From contig JBMDXQ010000106.1 in assembly GCA_048594975.1 (NCBI GenBank), forward strand, positions 1-37,453: a DNA stretch of 37,453 nucleotides, read 5' to 3'. The translations under genes were made by a program, and so were the position numbers. Numbering within the stretch: the stretch's first letter is position 1; every line of letters begins with the position of its first letter. Below, piece by piece: positions 7,246 to 15,133 of the stretch. The notes below the pieces were generated by a model, which had not been told where the DNA came from, ran no database searches, and saw only the letters and a list, made by a program, of their open reading frames with translations. The DNA is from JBMDXB01 sp048594975. Lineage in GTDB: Bacteria > Acidobacteriota > Vicinamibacteria > Vicinamibacterales > 2-12-FULL-66-21.

Positions 7246-7815
7246 GTGCCCGATTCGTCCCCGTCCGTTACCCGCCTGCTGCACGAGTGGAGTGGCGGTC
7301 GCCGCGAGGCGTTCGATCAGCTGTTTCCGCTGGTGTACGACGAGCTGCGGCGCCTGGCGGCGCAGCACCTGCGCCGCGAGCGCCACCCCCCTGTGCAGAC
7401 GACGGCCCTCGTGCACGAGGCCTATCTGAAACTGGTGCAGGAGGACGGCGTCCGGTGCGACGGTCGCGCGCACTTTTTCGGCATTGCCGCCCGCGTCATG
7501 CGCTGCTTGCTCATCGATCAGGCCCGCGCGCGGGCCAGCGTCAAACGCGGCGGAGGTGCCGAGCTGATCGTGCCGGGTGGCGAGCTGGGAGTGTCTTTGC
7601 CCGCCAATCTCGACCTGCTCGCCCTGGATGAGGCGCTGCGTCAGCTCGCACGGACGGACGCCCGTCAGAGCGAGCTGGTCGAACTGCGGTTTTTTGGTGG
7701 CCTCACGATCGACGAGACCGCGGAAGTCCTCGGGATATCGGCCGCGACGGTCAGCCGCGAATGGACGATCGCAAGGGCCTGGCTCTATGCGCGGCTCCAC
7801 GCAGGCGCCCGGTGA
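7246..7815 (+). CDS. ECF sigma factor of the TIGR02999 type
   Basis: 189 residues from GTG at 7246; the frame is open back to 7120 but the extra 42 residues are low-complexity and unlike the family. Region 2 is VTRLLHEWSGGRREAFDQLF, YDELRRLAAQHLRRE and TTALVHEAYLKLVQ; region 4 is VELRFFGGLTIDETAEVLGI with SAATVSREWTIARAWLYARL. The pattern 'LL..W..G...A...L.P.VY.ELRRLA...LRRER' with 'QTTALVHEAYLKL' is the TIGR02999 subfamily, abundant in Acidobacteria and Planctomycetes. The stop codon overlaps the GTG start of the kinase gene by 4 nt (GTGA), so translation is coupled. By the usual logic of such pairs, the kinase or its TPR domain would control the sigma factor; that is inference from gene order. 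Confidence 0.92.
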   Translation: MPDSSPSVTRLLHEWSGGRREAFDQLFPLVYDELRRLAAQHLRRERHPPVQTTALVHEAYLKLVQEDGVRCDGRAHFFGIAARVMRCLLIDQARARASVKRGGGAELIVPGGELGVSLPANLDLLALDEALRQLARTDARQSELVELRFFGGLTIDETAEVLGISAATVSREWTIARAWLYARLHAGAR

Positions 7816-10346
7816 CGCCGGCGCAGTGGGAGCAGGTCAAGCGCCTGTTCCACGAGGCGCTCGATCGACCGACGCAAGACCGCGTCGAGTGGCTCGCGGA
7901 GCAATGCGCCAGCGATGAAGTCTGCGCGGAGGTAGAGCGCCTGCTTGCCGCGCACTTCGCCGCGGGGAGCTTCATCGAGACGCCGGCGATCGACTGGCAC
8001 TGCCCACCCGACCTGCCGCGTGGCGCGAGGATCGGCACGTGGCTCGGGAAGTACCGTCTGGACTCACTGCTCGGCGCCGGAGGGATGGGGGAGGTCTACC
8101 ACGCGTTCGACTCCGACCTCGGACGCAGCGTTGCCATCAAAGTCGTCGGACGCGACGAGCCGGCGGCGCACGATCGGTTACGGCGGGAAGCATGCCACGC
8201 CTCGCACCTCAATCATCCGAACGTCTGCACGATTCACCACGTTGGAGACGACGAGGGCCGCCCCTACGTGGTGATGGAGTTCGTGGAGGGCCGGCCGCTA
8301 TCCGAGTTGATCCCCCGGCACGGCCTCTCCGCCGCCACGGCCGTCAACTACGCCGTCCAGATCCTCGACGCGCTCGGCCACGCGCACGACCACGGCGTGA
8401 TTCATCGCGATCTGAAGAGCGCCAACGTGATCGTCAGACCGAATGGCCACCTGAAGCTCCTTGACTTCGGGCTTGCCCGGAAGGTCGATCGCCTGTCAAT
8501 CGCCCCGCTCCCCGTCTCGACCGCTGTAGGACAGCTGACGGCAGCCGGCGGCACGCTCCCGTACATCGCGCCGGAAATCCTGCGTGGTCAGCCGGCCGAT
8601 GCGCGGAGCGACCTCTGGGGGTTCGGCGTGCTGCTCCACGAGATGGTGACCGGCGCACTGCCGTTCGCGGGAGAGACCGCGTACGAGATCGGCTCGGCGA
8701 TCCTCAACGACGCGCCCCCGCAACTTCCGGCGAGCGTGCCGGCGCCTCTGGCGTCCTGCATCGCGCGATGTCTCGCGAAGGACAGGGAGGTTCGCCCGCG
8801 GGACGCAGCCGAGGTCAGGGCGCAGCTCGTCGCGGGCAGGTCACCCCGTTCGATACGGCGGCTTGCGGCGGCTGCGGCGATCGGACTGGTTTCGCTGGCG
8901 GCAGTTGCGTCCGCGACGTGGCCATGGAGGAGGGCCGACCGTCAGCCTGCCGCGGCGGCGATTCGCGCGCTCGCCGTGCTGCCGTTCGAGAATCTGTCCG
9001 GCGATCCCGCACAGGAGTATTTCGCCGACGGTGTCACCGAGTCATTGATTGGCGAGCTGGGCAACATGGGCCGCCTGCGCGTCACGCCGCGCACGACGGC
9101 CATGCGATACCGCGGCACGCGCAAGGCGTTGTCCGACGTGGCGACCGAGCTGAAGGTGGACGCGATCATGCACGGCTCCGTCCTGCGCGCGGGGGACCGG
9201 GTGCGCATCGCCGCGACGCTGCTGCGAGGCGGCAACGAGCAGCTGTGGACGGACACCTTCGATCGGCCGGCCCGCGAAATCCTCGCGCTCCAGCGCGACA
9301 TCGTGAGGACGGCCGCCACTCACATCGCGCTCGCGCTCACGCCGCAGGTGGATGCACGCCTGGGGCGCGTGCGATCGGTCGATCCAGACGTCCACGAGGC
9401 GTACCTGAAGGGGCGGTTCAACTGGAACAAGCGGACGCAGCAGTCGCTCGCGACCGCCGTCGAGCACTTCCGCGCCGCGATGACTTTGGATCCGACCTAC
9501 GCGCCCGCGCACGTCGGCCTGGCCGACTGCTACAACCAGCTGGGGACCGTGCTAGTCGGCAGCGGGTCTCCGGCACGGATGCGGCCGCTGGCGCTCGCAG
9601 CGGCGATCGCCGCGTTGCAGATCGATCCGATGCTCGCCGAGGCGCACGCGGCCCTGGCATACGCGCGCCACTACGACTGGCAATGGGATGCCGCCGACCG
9701 CTCGTTCCAGCGGGCGCTCGAGCTCGACGAGAACAATGCGCTCGTCCACCTCTGGTACGCCAACTACCTCGCCTCGCTGCGGCGGCTCGACGAGGCGGTC
9801 GCGCACGTCGACAGAGCCCGGGAGCTCGATCCCTTCTCGCTGGTCGTCCAGACGAACGTCGGCTGGACGCTGTCATACGCCGGTCGGTTCGACGAGGCGA
9901 TTGCCGCGTATCGCGAAGCGCTTGCGCTGGATGCGGACTACATCCAAGCGAATTCGCGGCTCGCGTCGGCGTACGCAGAGACGGGGCAATTCGACTCGGC
10001 GATTGCGTCGGCCGAAGTGGTCGCCCGGCTGACGCGGCGTAATCCGCCCAGCGTGATCACCCTCGCCAACGTCAACGCCATCGCGGGCCGGCGCCGCGAG
10101 GCCGAGCGTCTGGTGCGGGAACTGCTGGCTCGTGCGCGTACCGAGTACGTGTCGCCGTTCGCGCTGTCGCAGCCGTACTTCCGGCTGGGCGATGTCGATC
10201 GGGGATTCGAGTGGCTGGAACGCGCGTACGAGGAGCGGTCGAACGGAATGGTCTACCTGGCGGTCGAACCGGTATTCGTCGCGGTGCACTCAGACCCGCG
10301 TTTCCAGGATCTGCTGAAACGCGTCGGTCTGGTAAGGAAGCCCTGA
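7812..10346 (+). CDS. Transmembrane Ser/Thr protein kinase with TolB-like and TPR domains
   Basis: 844 residues from GTG 7812, which overlaps the sigma stop (GTGA); VTPAQWEQVKRLFHEALD is the usual start of this family. Order of parts: an N-terminal helical lead (1-70); a Hanks-type kinase domain with glycine loop GAGGMGEVY (88-96), VAIK lysine (110), HRDLKSAN (catalytic Asp 200), DFG (218-220) and APE (253-255); one transmembrane helix (~350-368); a TolB-like N-terminal domain (LAVLPFENLSGDPAQEYFAD, GVTESLIGELG) at ~385-485; and a long TPR array up to the C-terminus (for example AIAAYREALALDADYIQAN, AHAALAYARHYDWQWDAADR). All kinase catalytic residues are present. Predicted topology puts the kinase in the cytoplasm and the TPR sensor part in the periplasm. 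Its targets are unknown; the coupled sigma factor is the obvious candidate. Confidence 0.93.
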   Translation: MTPAQWEQVKRLFHEALDRPTQDRVEWLAEQCASDEVCAEVERLLAAHFAAGSFIETPAIDWHCPPDLPRGARIGTWLGKYRLDSLLGAGGMGEVYHAFDSDLGRSVAIKVVGRDEPAAHDRLRREACHASHLNHPNVCTIHHVGDDEGRPYVVMEFVEGRPLSELIPRHGLSAATAVNYAVQILDALGHAHDHGVIHRDLKSANVIVRPNGHLKLLDFGLARKVDRLSIAPLPVSTAVGQLTAAGGTLPYIAPEILRGQPADARSDLWGFGVLLHEMVTGALPFAGETAYEIGSAILNDAPPQLPASVPAPLASCIARCLAKDREVRPRDAAEVRAQLVAGRSPRSIRRLAAAAAIGLVSLAAVASATWPWRRADRQPAAAAIRALAVLPFENLSGDPAQEYFADGVTESLIGELGNMGRLRVTPRTTAMRYRGTRKALSDVATELKVDAIMHGSVLRAGDRVRIAATLLRGGNEQLWTDTFDRPAREILALQRDIVRTAATHIALALTPQVDARLGRVRSVDPDVHEAYLKGRFNWNKRTQQSLATAVEHFRAAMTLDPTYAPAHVGLADCYNQLGTVLVGSGSPARMRPLALAAAIAALQIDPMLAEAHAALAYARHYDWQWDAADRSFQRALELDENNALVHLWYANYLASLRRLDEAVAHVDRARELDPFSLVVQTNVGWTLSYAGRFDEAIAAYREALALDADYIQANSRLASAYAETGQFDSAIASAEVVARLTRRNPPSVITLANVNAIAGRRREAERLVRELLARARTEYVSPFALSQPYFRLGDVDRGFEWLERAYEERSNGMVYLAVEPVFVAVHSDPRFQDLLKRVGLVRKP

Positions 10347-10459
10347 TCGCCGCAGCCCGAACTTGGCGTGCCCCGGACGTCGATCTCGCCGTCCGCACCC
10401 TGTCCGGTGGAGTCGTTGAAGAACTGATCCACCAGCACCGGCGTTGGCGGGATCGGCGC

Positions 10460-10738
10460 GCCCGGCAGGTCGTGCTCCTCGAACACGACGCCCCGTGCCT
10501 TCAGTTCGGCCACCTCGGCTTCGACGTCATCGACCTGCCAGTACGCCTGGCTTGCCCGGGACGTACCCGCGTTGCGAGTCGGGTACATGAAGGCTTCGGT
10601 GCCGCCGCACTCGTAGATCACGCCTCCGGCGTATTCCTCTTTCGGCATCAGGCCAACAGCCTGCTCATAGAATCTGCGTGCTGGCGAGACGTCCGAAGCG
10701 AGGATGTAAGCTCGAATTGGAGCCGTTCTCAGCAGGAT
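10460..10738 (-). pseudogene. VOC/glyoxalase-like protein remnant
   Basis: The minus strand encodes TAPIRAYILASDVSPARRFY, EQAVGLMPKEEYAGG, IYECGGTEAFMYPTRNAGTS, AYWQVDDVEAEVAELKARGV and VFEEHDLPG, a clear vicinal-oxygen-chelate (glyoxalase/bleomycin-resistance) domain. No ATG or GTG stands where homologues begin (the codon before LLRTAP is ATC). After DLPG the frame diverges and runs antisense into the kinase 3' end, so the final beta strands, including the usual acidic metal ligand, are missing. Broken at both ends and very probably nonfunctional. If it were alive it would need a non-standard start and would encode an unusual C-terminus. Confidence 0.7.
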
Positions 10739-10869
10739 GTGTTCCTCAGTCAGATCGCAAGTGGGTTTTAGAGTCGATCGCTTGTCGACGCCCCGGCGAC
10801 CTCACGCATCTGCCGGCGGAGTGTCGCGCCGGGTGTACGTCAGTGACACGGCTCCGCGATCGGACGCCC

Positions 10870-11022
10870 TGGCGTCGAGCAGCCTCAAGTCGATCGCGAA
10901 CTGGTCGTCGCCGAAACTCCGATCGCCCGCGTCGAAGCGGGAATGAAGTCGACACTGTCGTCCTGGCCAGCCGCCAGGCCGTTGAGCGTGACGAATTCTT
11001 GCAGGATCACTTCCTCGCTGAA
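10870..11022 (-). pseudogene. Dihydrofolate-reductase-like (RibD_C) N-terminal remnant
   Basis: Read on the minus strand, VILQEFVTLNGLAAGQDDSV and DFIPASTR are in one frame, followed by GDRSFGDDQFAID in another. This is how RibD_C/DHFR-family proteins begin ('KVILQEFVTLDG.AAGP...FIP.S...GD.SFGE.Q'). A one-base change near 10945 breaks the frame, and the rest of the domain cannot be found. It lies directly upstream of the VOC remnant on the same strand, so the two may once have formed an operon. Identification rests on the first ~50 residues only. Confidence 0.55.
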
Positions 11023-11319
11023 CCTCCCCGTTCAGGCCGCGGTGTCGAGACAATGAAGTGGAGGCGAAGGCCTGTGCTTCACCCCTCGACCGCTCAATCC
11101 ACCCACAGGTGACCGCCAGCTCAGCCTGTTTGGAGTCAGAGCGCTCGACGAGATCTGCCACGATCTCCGGCTGCTCCTCAACGATCCCAGCCCCGCGCGC
11201 GCGCGAAGATTCCCCGATGCAAACCGAGGCTCTGCCTGCGTGGTAGGTGGCCAATTGGGCTGACGATGCGCCGATCACGAGCGAGAACGGCATAGACGTC
11301 CAACCCGGGAATCGATGCG
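11023..11319. other. No gene recognised
   Basis: Between the DHFR-like remnant and the DUF2252 stop, open frames exist on both strands, but none resembles a known family or has a convincing start. The stretch looks like decayed coding DNA. No promoter or terminator was identified. Confidence 0.4.
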
Positions 11320-12435
11320 CTAGTCTCCCTGTCGTCGCCAGTCGCGCCAGTCCTCCCAGGTAGCGGCCGACATCCGCTCGGCTGCGCGCTGCAGCCACTT
11401 CGTCGGGCGCTTGCGAAGGTCGTCGAAAATCCGGCGCGTGCGGCTGGCCAGATGGACGTTACCCGTTTCCCAGCCCATGGCGCGAAGCAAGTTCTTCTCG
11501 TCGCGTCTGCGAGGAAGGTCGGCCATTTCGATGCGCGCGCAATCAGGCGCCAGCCGCCGCACGATCCACGAGCGATCGGCGACGAAGCATGGATCCTGAA
11601 TGCGCACAGCGGATTGGAGCAGTCGGCGGGCGAAGGCGGGATCGACGCGCCGGCCGGCTGCCCAGACTGCTGCGGACGGCGCCCGTGCCTTGGCCTCGCG
11701 GGCGACGAGCGAGCCGCCCCATGTAGCCAGCGCGACGAAACGCCGTTGGCCGAGGCTGCCGAGGCCCGCGACTCGCTTGCGAACGTCGTACCGGACACCC
11801 GGATCGGGCAGCGACGATCGGAAGAGATGATGCGGCAGATCGCCGCTCGCTTTTTTCAGCGCACGAAGCTTTTGCCAAAAAGCGACAGGATTCGCGAGCT
11901 GCGATACCGCAAGGTCGCCAAGCCAGCGCTGATGCTCCGCGAGCACAACCGGCCGGCCGCCTTCCGACAGACACCGACCGTAGCCTTCAAGTATGGCACC
12001 ACAGGCCGCCCGTTCCGAGATGGTGAGCCATCCTTCCCCAATCGCCAGCGTGACGCTCGTCGCCAGCCTGACGAGGTCGTTCGTGTACGGCATCGAACAC
12101 GATTCGTCGACGTCGTTGATACCCCACACGAGGCGTCCCTCGGTATCGCGCCATGTGCCGAAGTTCTCGGTGTGAGCATCACCGACGACGGCAACTGTCG
12201 GAGCGTCAGTTTCGTCCGCACATACCGTCGGCCAGTGCTGCAGCCATCGATAAAAGGTGGCGCGAAGAAAGGCGAACGGGCTCTCGGTCATCCGCTCGTG
12301 TTTGTGGGCGAGATCGTCAGCCACGACGCGAATATGAAGGCGAAGCCAGCGCTCGTACGATCGCGTGGCTTGCACTATATCGTGTGTCTTCGCAGATTCG
12401 CCGCTATCGAGTGTGTTCGCAGATTTTGGGGACAT
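11320..12435 (-). CDS. DUF2252 family protein
   Basis: 371 residues from ATG 12435 (MSPKSANTLDS); the frame is open upstream to 12621 but the added 62 residues look random. The recognisable DUF2252 core runs YERWLRLHIRVVADDLAHKH, ERMTESPFAFLRATFYRW, TVAVVGDAHTENFGTWRDTE, VWGINDVDESCSMPYTNDLV and RLATSVTLAIGEG. The 'GD.H..NFG' and 'DvDe....p...DL.RLa.S' motifs are the family signature and echo the catalytic loop and metal-binding Asp of the protein-kinase-like fold, so an ATP-dependent phosphotransfer role is possible but unproven. It looks complete to the stop at 11320. It stands alone, without an operon partner, and its biological role is unknown. Confidence 0.88.
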   Translation of the reverse strand: MSPKSANTLDSGESAKTHDIVQATRSYERWLRLHIRVVADDLAHKHERMTESPFAFLRATFYRWLQHWPTVCADETDAPTVAVVGDAHTENFGTWRDTEGRLVWGINDVDESCSMPYTNDLVRLATSVTLAIGEGWLTISERAACGAILEGYGRCLSEGGRPVVLAEHQRWLGDLAVSQLANPVAFWQKLRALKKASGDLPHHLFRSSLPDPGVRYDVRKRVAGLGSLGQRRFVALATWGGSLVAREAKARAPSAAVWAAGRRVDPAFARRLLQSAVRIQDPCFVADRSWIVRRLAPDCARIEMADLPRRRDEKNLLRAMGWETGNVHLASRTRRIFDDLRKRPTKWLQRAAERMSAATWEDWRDWRRQGD

Positions 12436-12838
12436 GCGATCTCGCGTCGAAGCTAATCCATTGACCGCGACGCCAACGTACCGCCCGCGAATTCTACCGG
12501 TTTCGGCTGTCCGAATACATGCGTTTTTGGCTTCTCCGCATCTTCCCGGAGCTGAGAAGGCCACGCGGAGAGTTTCGGCTCGAAACGACGGAGCGCCTTT
12601 CTGTGCTCCGCCAGGATTCACGCCGCCATCGGCTCAAGCCCGGTATACATGCGCCGCGATCCGCTCGAATCCGGAGATCGTCTCATCTGCAGCGTGGTCC
12701 GGAGTGCCGTCGTGTCGAAAACGTCGTCGGCACACCCTCGACGACTACCGAACGTAAACTACTCACGTACCTACGGGTCGCGTGAATCTCGACGGAGTTC
12801 CGGGACACTACGGGATGCAAGACAGATGAACGTGCCCC
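12436..12838. other. Intergenic stretch, nothing identified
   Basis: About 400 nt between the DUF2252 start and the lipoprotein stop. It must hold the DUF2252 promoter, but no convincing -35/-10 pair was seen. No RNA gene, repeat or recognisable gene fragment was found. Confidence 0.4.
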
Positions 12839-15124
12839 TCATCGCACGGTCAATGCGACCTCGTCGAAACGGTTCATGCCGGCCCCGCCGTCCGAGCCAG
12901 CGTCATAGATGTACCCGTAGATCTTCATCCCGTCCTGACGGGTGTACACGTTGCCGCGGATCCAGGAGCCGAGAATCTTGTCGACGCGGAGAATCGAGGG
13001 TTGCCAGCCGCCGCTGTCATGAGTGCTGAATATGCTGCGTGACATTTCCTCGACGAACAGCAGGCGAAGCGTCTCTCCATCCAGCACCGCGTCGGCCGCG
13101 GGCTGCTGCGAGTCAACGGCGTCCTGGATGACGACGCGGTCGGTGACCTGCACTGCCGGCGTCACCGCTCCGTCATTGACGACACGCCGCTCCCACAGCC
13201 TGCCGTCGGTTTGCCGATAGATGATGACAACCGTGTTGGTGCGGGGAATAAAGACGAGCGGCAGCACCGCCCCATATTCCGCTCGCGTGATGCCCAGGCC
13301 CGACGCGAGCTGCTGCCGCCGGGTCAGGGTTCCGTCTCGTAGGAGCCGCCGATACCAGATCGTGCCGTCCATGCCGTAGTACGCGACGTGCACGACGTCA
13401 TTGGCGCCGAGCACCGCCCTGGGACCTGCTGACTTGGGAGCGGCTCCCGGATCGAGGACGCTGTCAGTACCCCACGTCCCTGCGGAGGAGCGGATGTTGG
13501 AGTGAATGGTGTCTGCTACATAGAAGGCGACGATGCTTCCATCGGATCGGACGGCGAGCGTCGCCGCCTGGGCGACGGAGGGAACCGTGGCGGCAAGCTC
13601 ATCGCGCACGCCCCAGGTATCCGGCTGAGCGGGGTGGTCGGACGTGCGAAACGCGTGATATCGGGTCGTGTTGGTGACCTGATGAATGATATGAATCGTG
13701 TCACCCACCTGCCGCGCATCGACCGATTCGAGGTCGTCGGTTTCAGGGCGGTTCGCTCCGTCGATCTCGCGCCAGCTGACTCCATTGTCGGTCGACTTGA
13801 TCATCATGAACACGTTGTCCGTCTCCGCCGGCTCCATGATGAAGTACAGGTCGCCGTTCCGGGCTTGCCACGGACCGATGCGTCCCGGCGTTTCCACGAA
13901 AGTTCCCCCGACGTGGCGCGGCGGTATCGTGAGCCGGATTGACGGAGTGGGCGATCCGCCCACCACAGCGCCGCCGGCATCGACCATCCTCAGTTCGAAC
14001 GTGTCGCCTTCTTCGTTGGTCACGGCTCCATCGGCGAACCGGCGGATGACGAGGGGCCACTCGAACTCGGCGTGAGAACCCGCGCCGATCGATGAGGGCG
14101 TGCGCTCGGCGGAACTGATACCCGCGCCGGCCTGGAACCTGGCGGAGGAACCCGTCAGGAGATCGGTGGTCGCGGCGCCGTTCGCATAGGCGGAACAGGA
14201 GACGATGCTCAGCCGAGGCGTTCGCGCCTCGCCCGCGACGCTGATTTCTCGAAATTCCGCTGCGCTGCGGGCCGGAACGTGAATCCCGACTTGAGAGGGC
14301 GGAAGCGTGGTCCCGAGGTCCACTGCGAACTCCAGGGCATCGTCGTCATAGGTGACTTCAAGCTCGCCGCCCTCGGTCTGGATCTCGATGTCGTGCCATT
14401 CGCCGACCGTGATCGCCGTCTTCTTCTCCGTGACGATGGCTTCCGTTCCGTTGACGAAGCGGCTCACACGAACCGCGGCGGCGCGGGGATCGAGGAAGAC
14501 GCGCCAGTGGTTTCCGGCGTCGACGTAGCCGAACACGAATCCGAGCCCGGTCCGGTTTTCGGCGGGCAGTCGAAACTCCGCGGCGAATTCGGTCACGGGC
14601 CACGGCGAGGCGTAGACACCAGTGAGGGGTTCCTGCGCCGCGCGGGCGCGCAGAACCTTCTCCTGTCCGACCGACGCCGCGGTCATGCCACCGGCATCGC
14701 CCGTCGCGACGCTCCAGCTTTCGGGTGTCGCGCCGGCTTCCAGCTTCGCGAAATCCAGATCGAGTTCGCGCACCGGGTGAGGAAAGTCGTGCGCGTCGAG
14801 GTCGGTCCACTCGCCGGCGTTCCGCCGGTACTGAAGCCTGAACGGCGCGCGGTCCGCGCTGTCGGGCGGCTGCTCCACTTCCAGGCGAACGCGGAAGGGG
14901 CGATCGGCGGGGATGGCGACGTTCTCGTTGAGCGCTCCGGCCCAGCCCTGATCGGCATTCAAGGCGGCCGCGAAGTCGCCGCGAACGCGAAACGCCGGCT
15001 GACCTCCTGCGCCTGCCGGCTCCGGATCCGATGCACAGCCGGCGAGTATCGGGATCGATAGAAATGCTGGAAGGAGGCCGTGTTTCCACAGCCACCCTTC
15101 CGAAATCCGCAGAACGTCTCTCAT
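12839..15124 (-). CDS. Lipoprotein with LamG/ConA-like and sialidase-like beta-propeller domains
   Basis: 761 residues. The signal peptide ends in a lipobox (LAGC; Cys 30), so the mature protein is lipid-anchored. Residues ~115-300 form a ConA-like/LamG jelly roll: FAAEFRLPAENRTGLGFVFG, VDAGNHWRVFLDPRAAAVRV, VGEWHDIEIQTEGGELEVTY. The second half (~400-761) has the strand pattern of a sialidase-like propeller: GDLYFIMEPAETDNVFMMIK, STDNGVSWREIDG (a BNR/Asp-box-like S-T-D-N-G-x-S-W), RSDGSIVAFYVADTIHSNIR, GANDVVHVAYYGMDGTIWY. Sialidase active-site residues could not be assigned, so it may bind rather than cleave. The gene starts 9 nt after the phosphatase stop; the phosphatase TGA supplies its ribosome-binding site (TGAGG, 7 nt before ATG). 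A surface phosphate-ester or glycan role alongside its operon partner is inference. Confidence 0.85.
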   Translation of the reverse strand: MRDVLRISEGWLWKHGLLPAFLSIPILAGCASDPEPAGAGGQPAFRVRGDFAAALNADQGWAGALNENVAIPADRPFRVRLEVEQPPDSADRAPFRLQYRRNAGEWTDLDAHDFPHPVRELDLDFAKLEAGATPESWSVATGDAGGMTAASVGQEKVLRARAAQEPLTGVYASPWPVTEFAAEFRLPAENRTGLGFVFGYVDAGNHWRVFLDPRAAAVRVSRFVNGTEAIVTEKKTAITVGEWHDIEIQTEGGELEVTYDDDALEFAVDLGTTLPPSQVGIHVPARSAAEFREISVAGEARTPRLSIVSCSAYANGAATTDLLTGSSARFQAGAGISSAERTPSSIGAGSHAEFEWPLVIRRFADGAVTNEEGDTFELRMVDAGGAVVGGSPTPSIRLTIPPRHVGGTFVETPGRIGPWQARNGDLYFIMEPAETDNVFMMIKSTDNGVSWREIDGANRPETDDLESVDARQVGDTIHIIHQVTNTTRYHAFRTSDHPAQPDTWGVRDELAATVPSVAQAATLAVRSDGSIVAFYVADTIHSNIRSSAGTWGTDSVLDPGAAPKSAGPRAVLGANDVVHVAYYGMDGTIWYRRLLRDGTLTRRQQLASGLGITRAEYGAVLPLVFIPRTNTVVIIYRQTDGRLWERRVVNDGAVTPAVQVTDRVVIQDAVDSQQPAADAVLDGETLRLLFVEEMSRSIFSTHDSGGWQPSILRVDKILGSWIRGNVYTRQDGMKIYGYIYDAGSDGGAGMNRFDEVALTVR

Positions 15125-15133
15125 CAGTGAGCC

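Noticed and set aside
8768..10042. 424-residue plus-strand frame inside the kinase gene
   Set aside because: Arg-rich shadow of the kinase/TPR frame with no domain.
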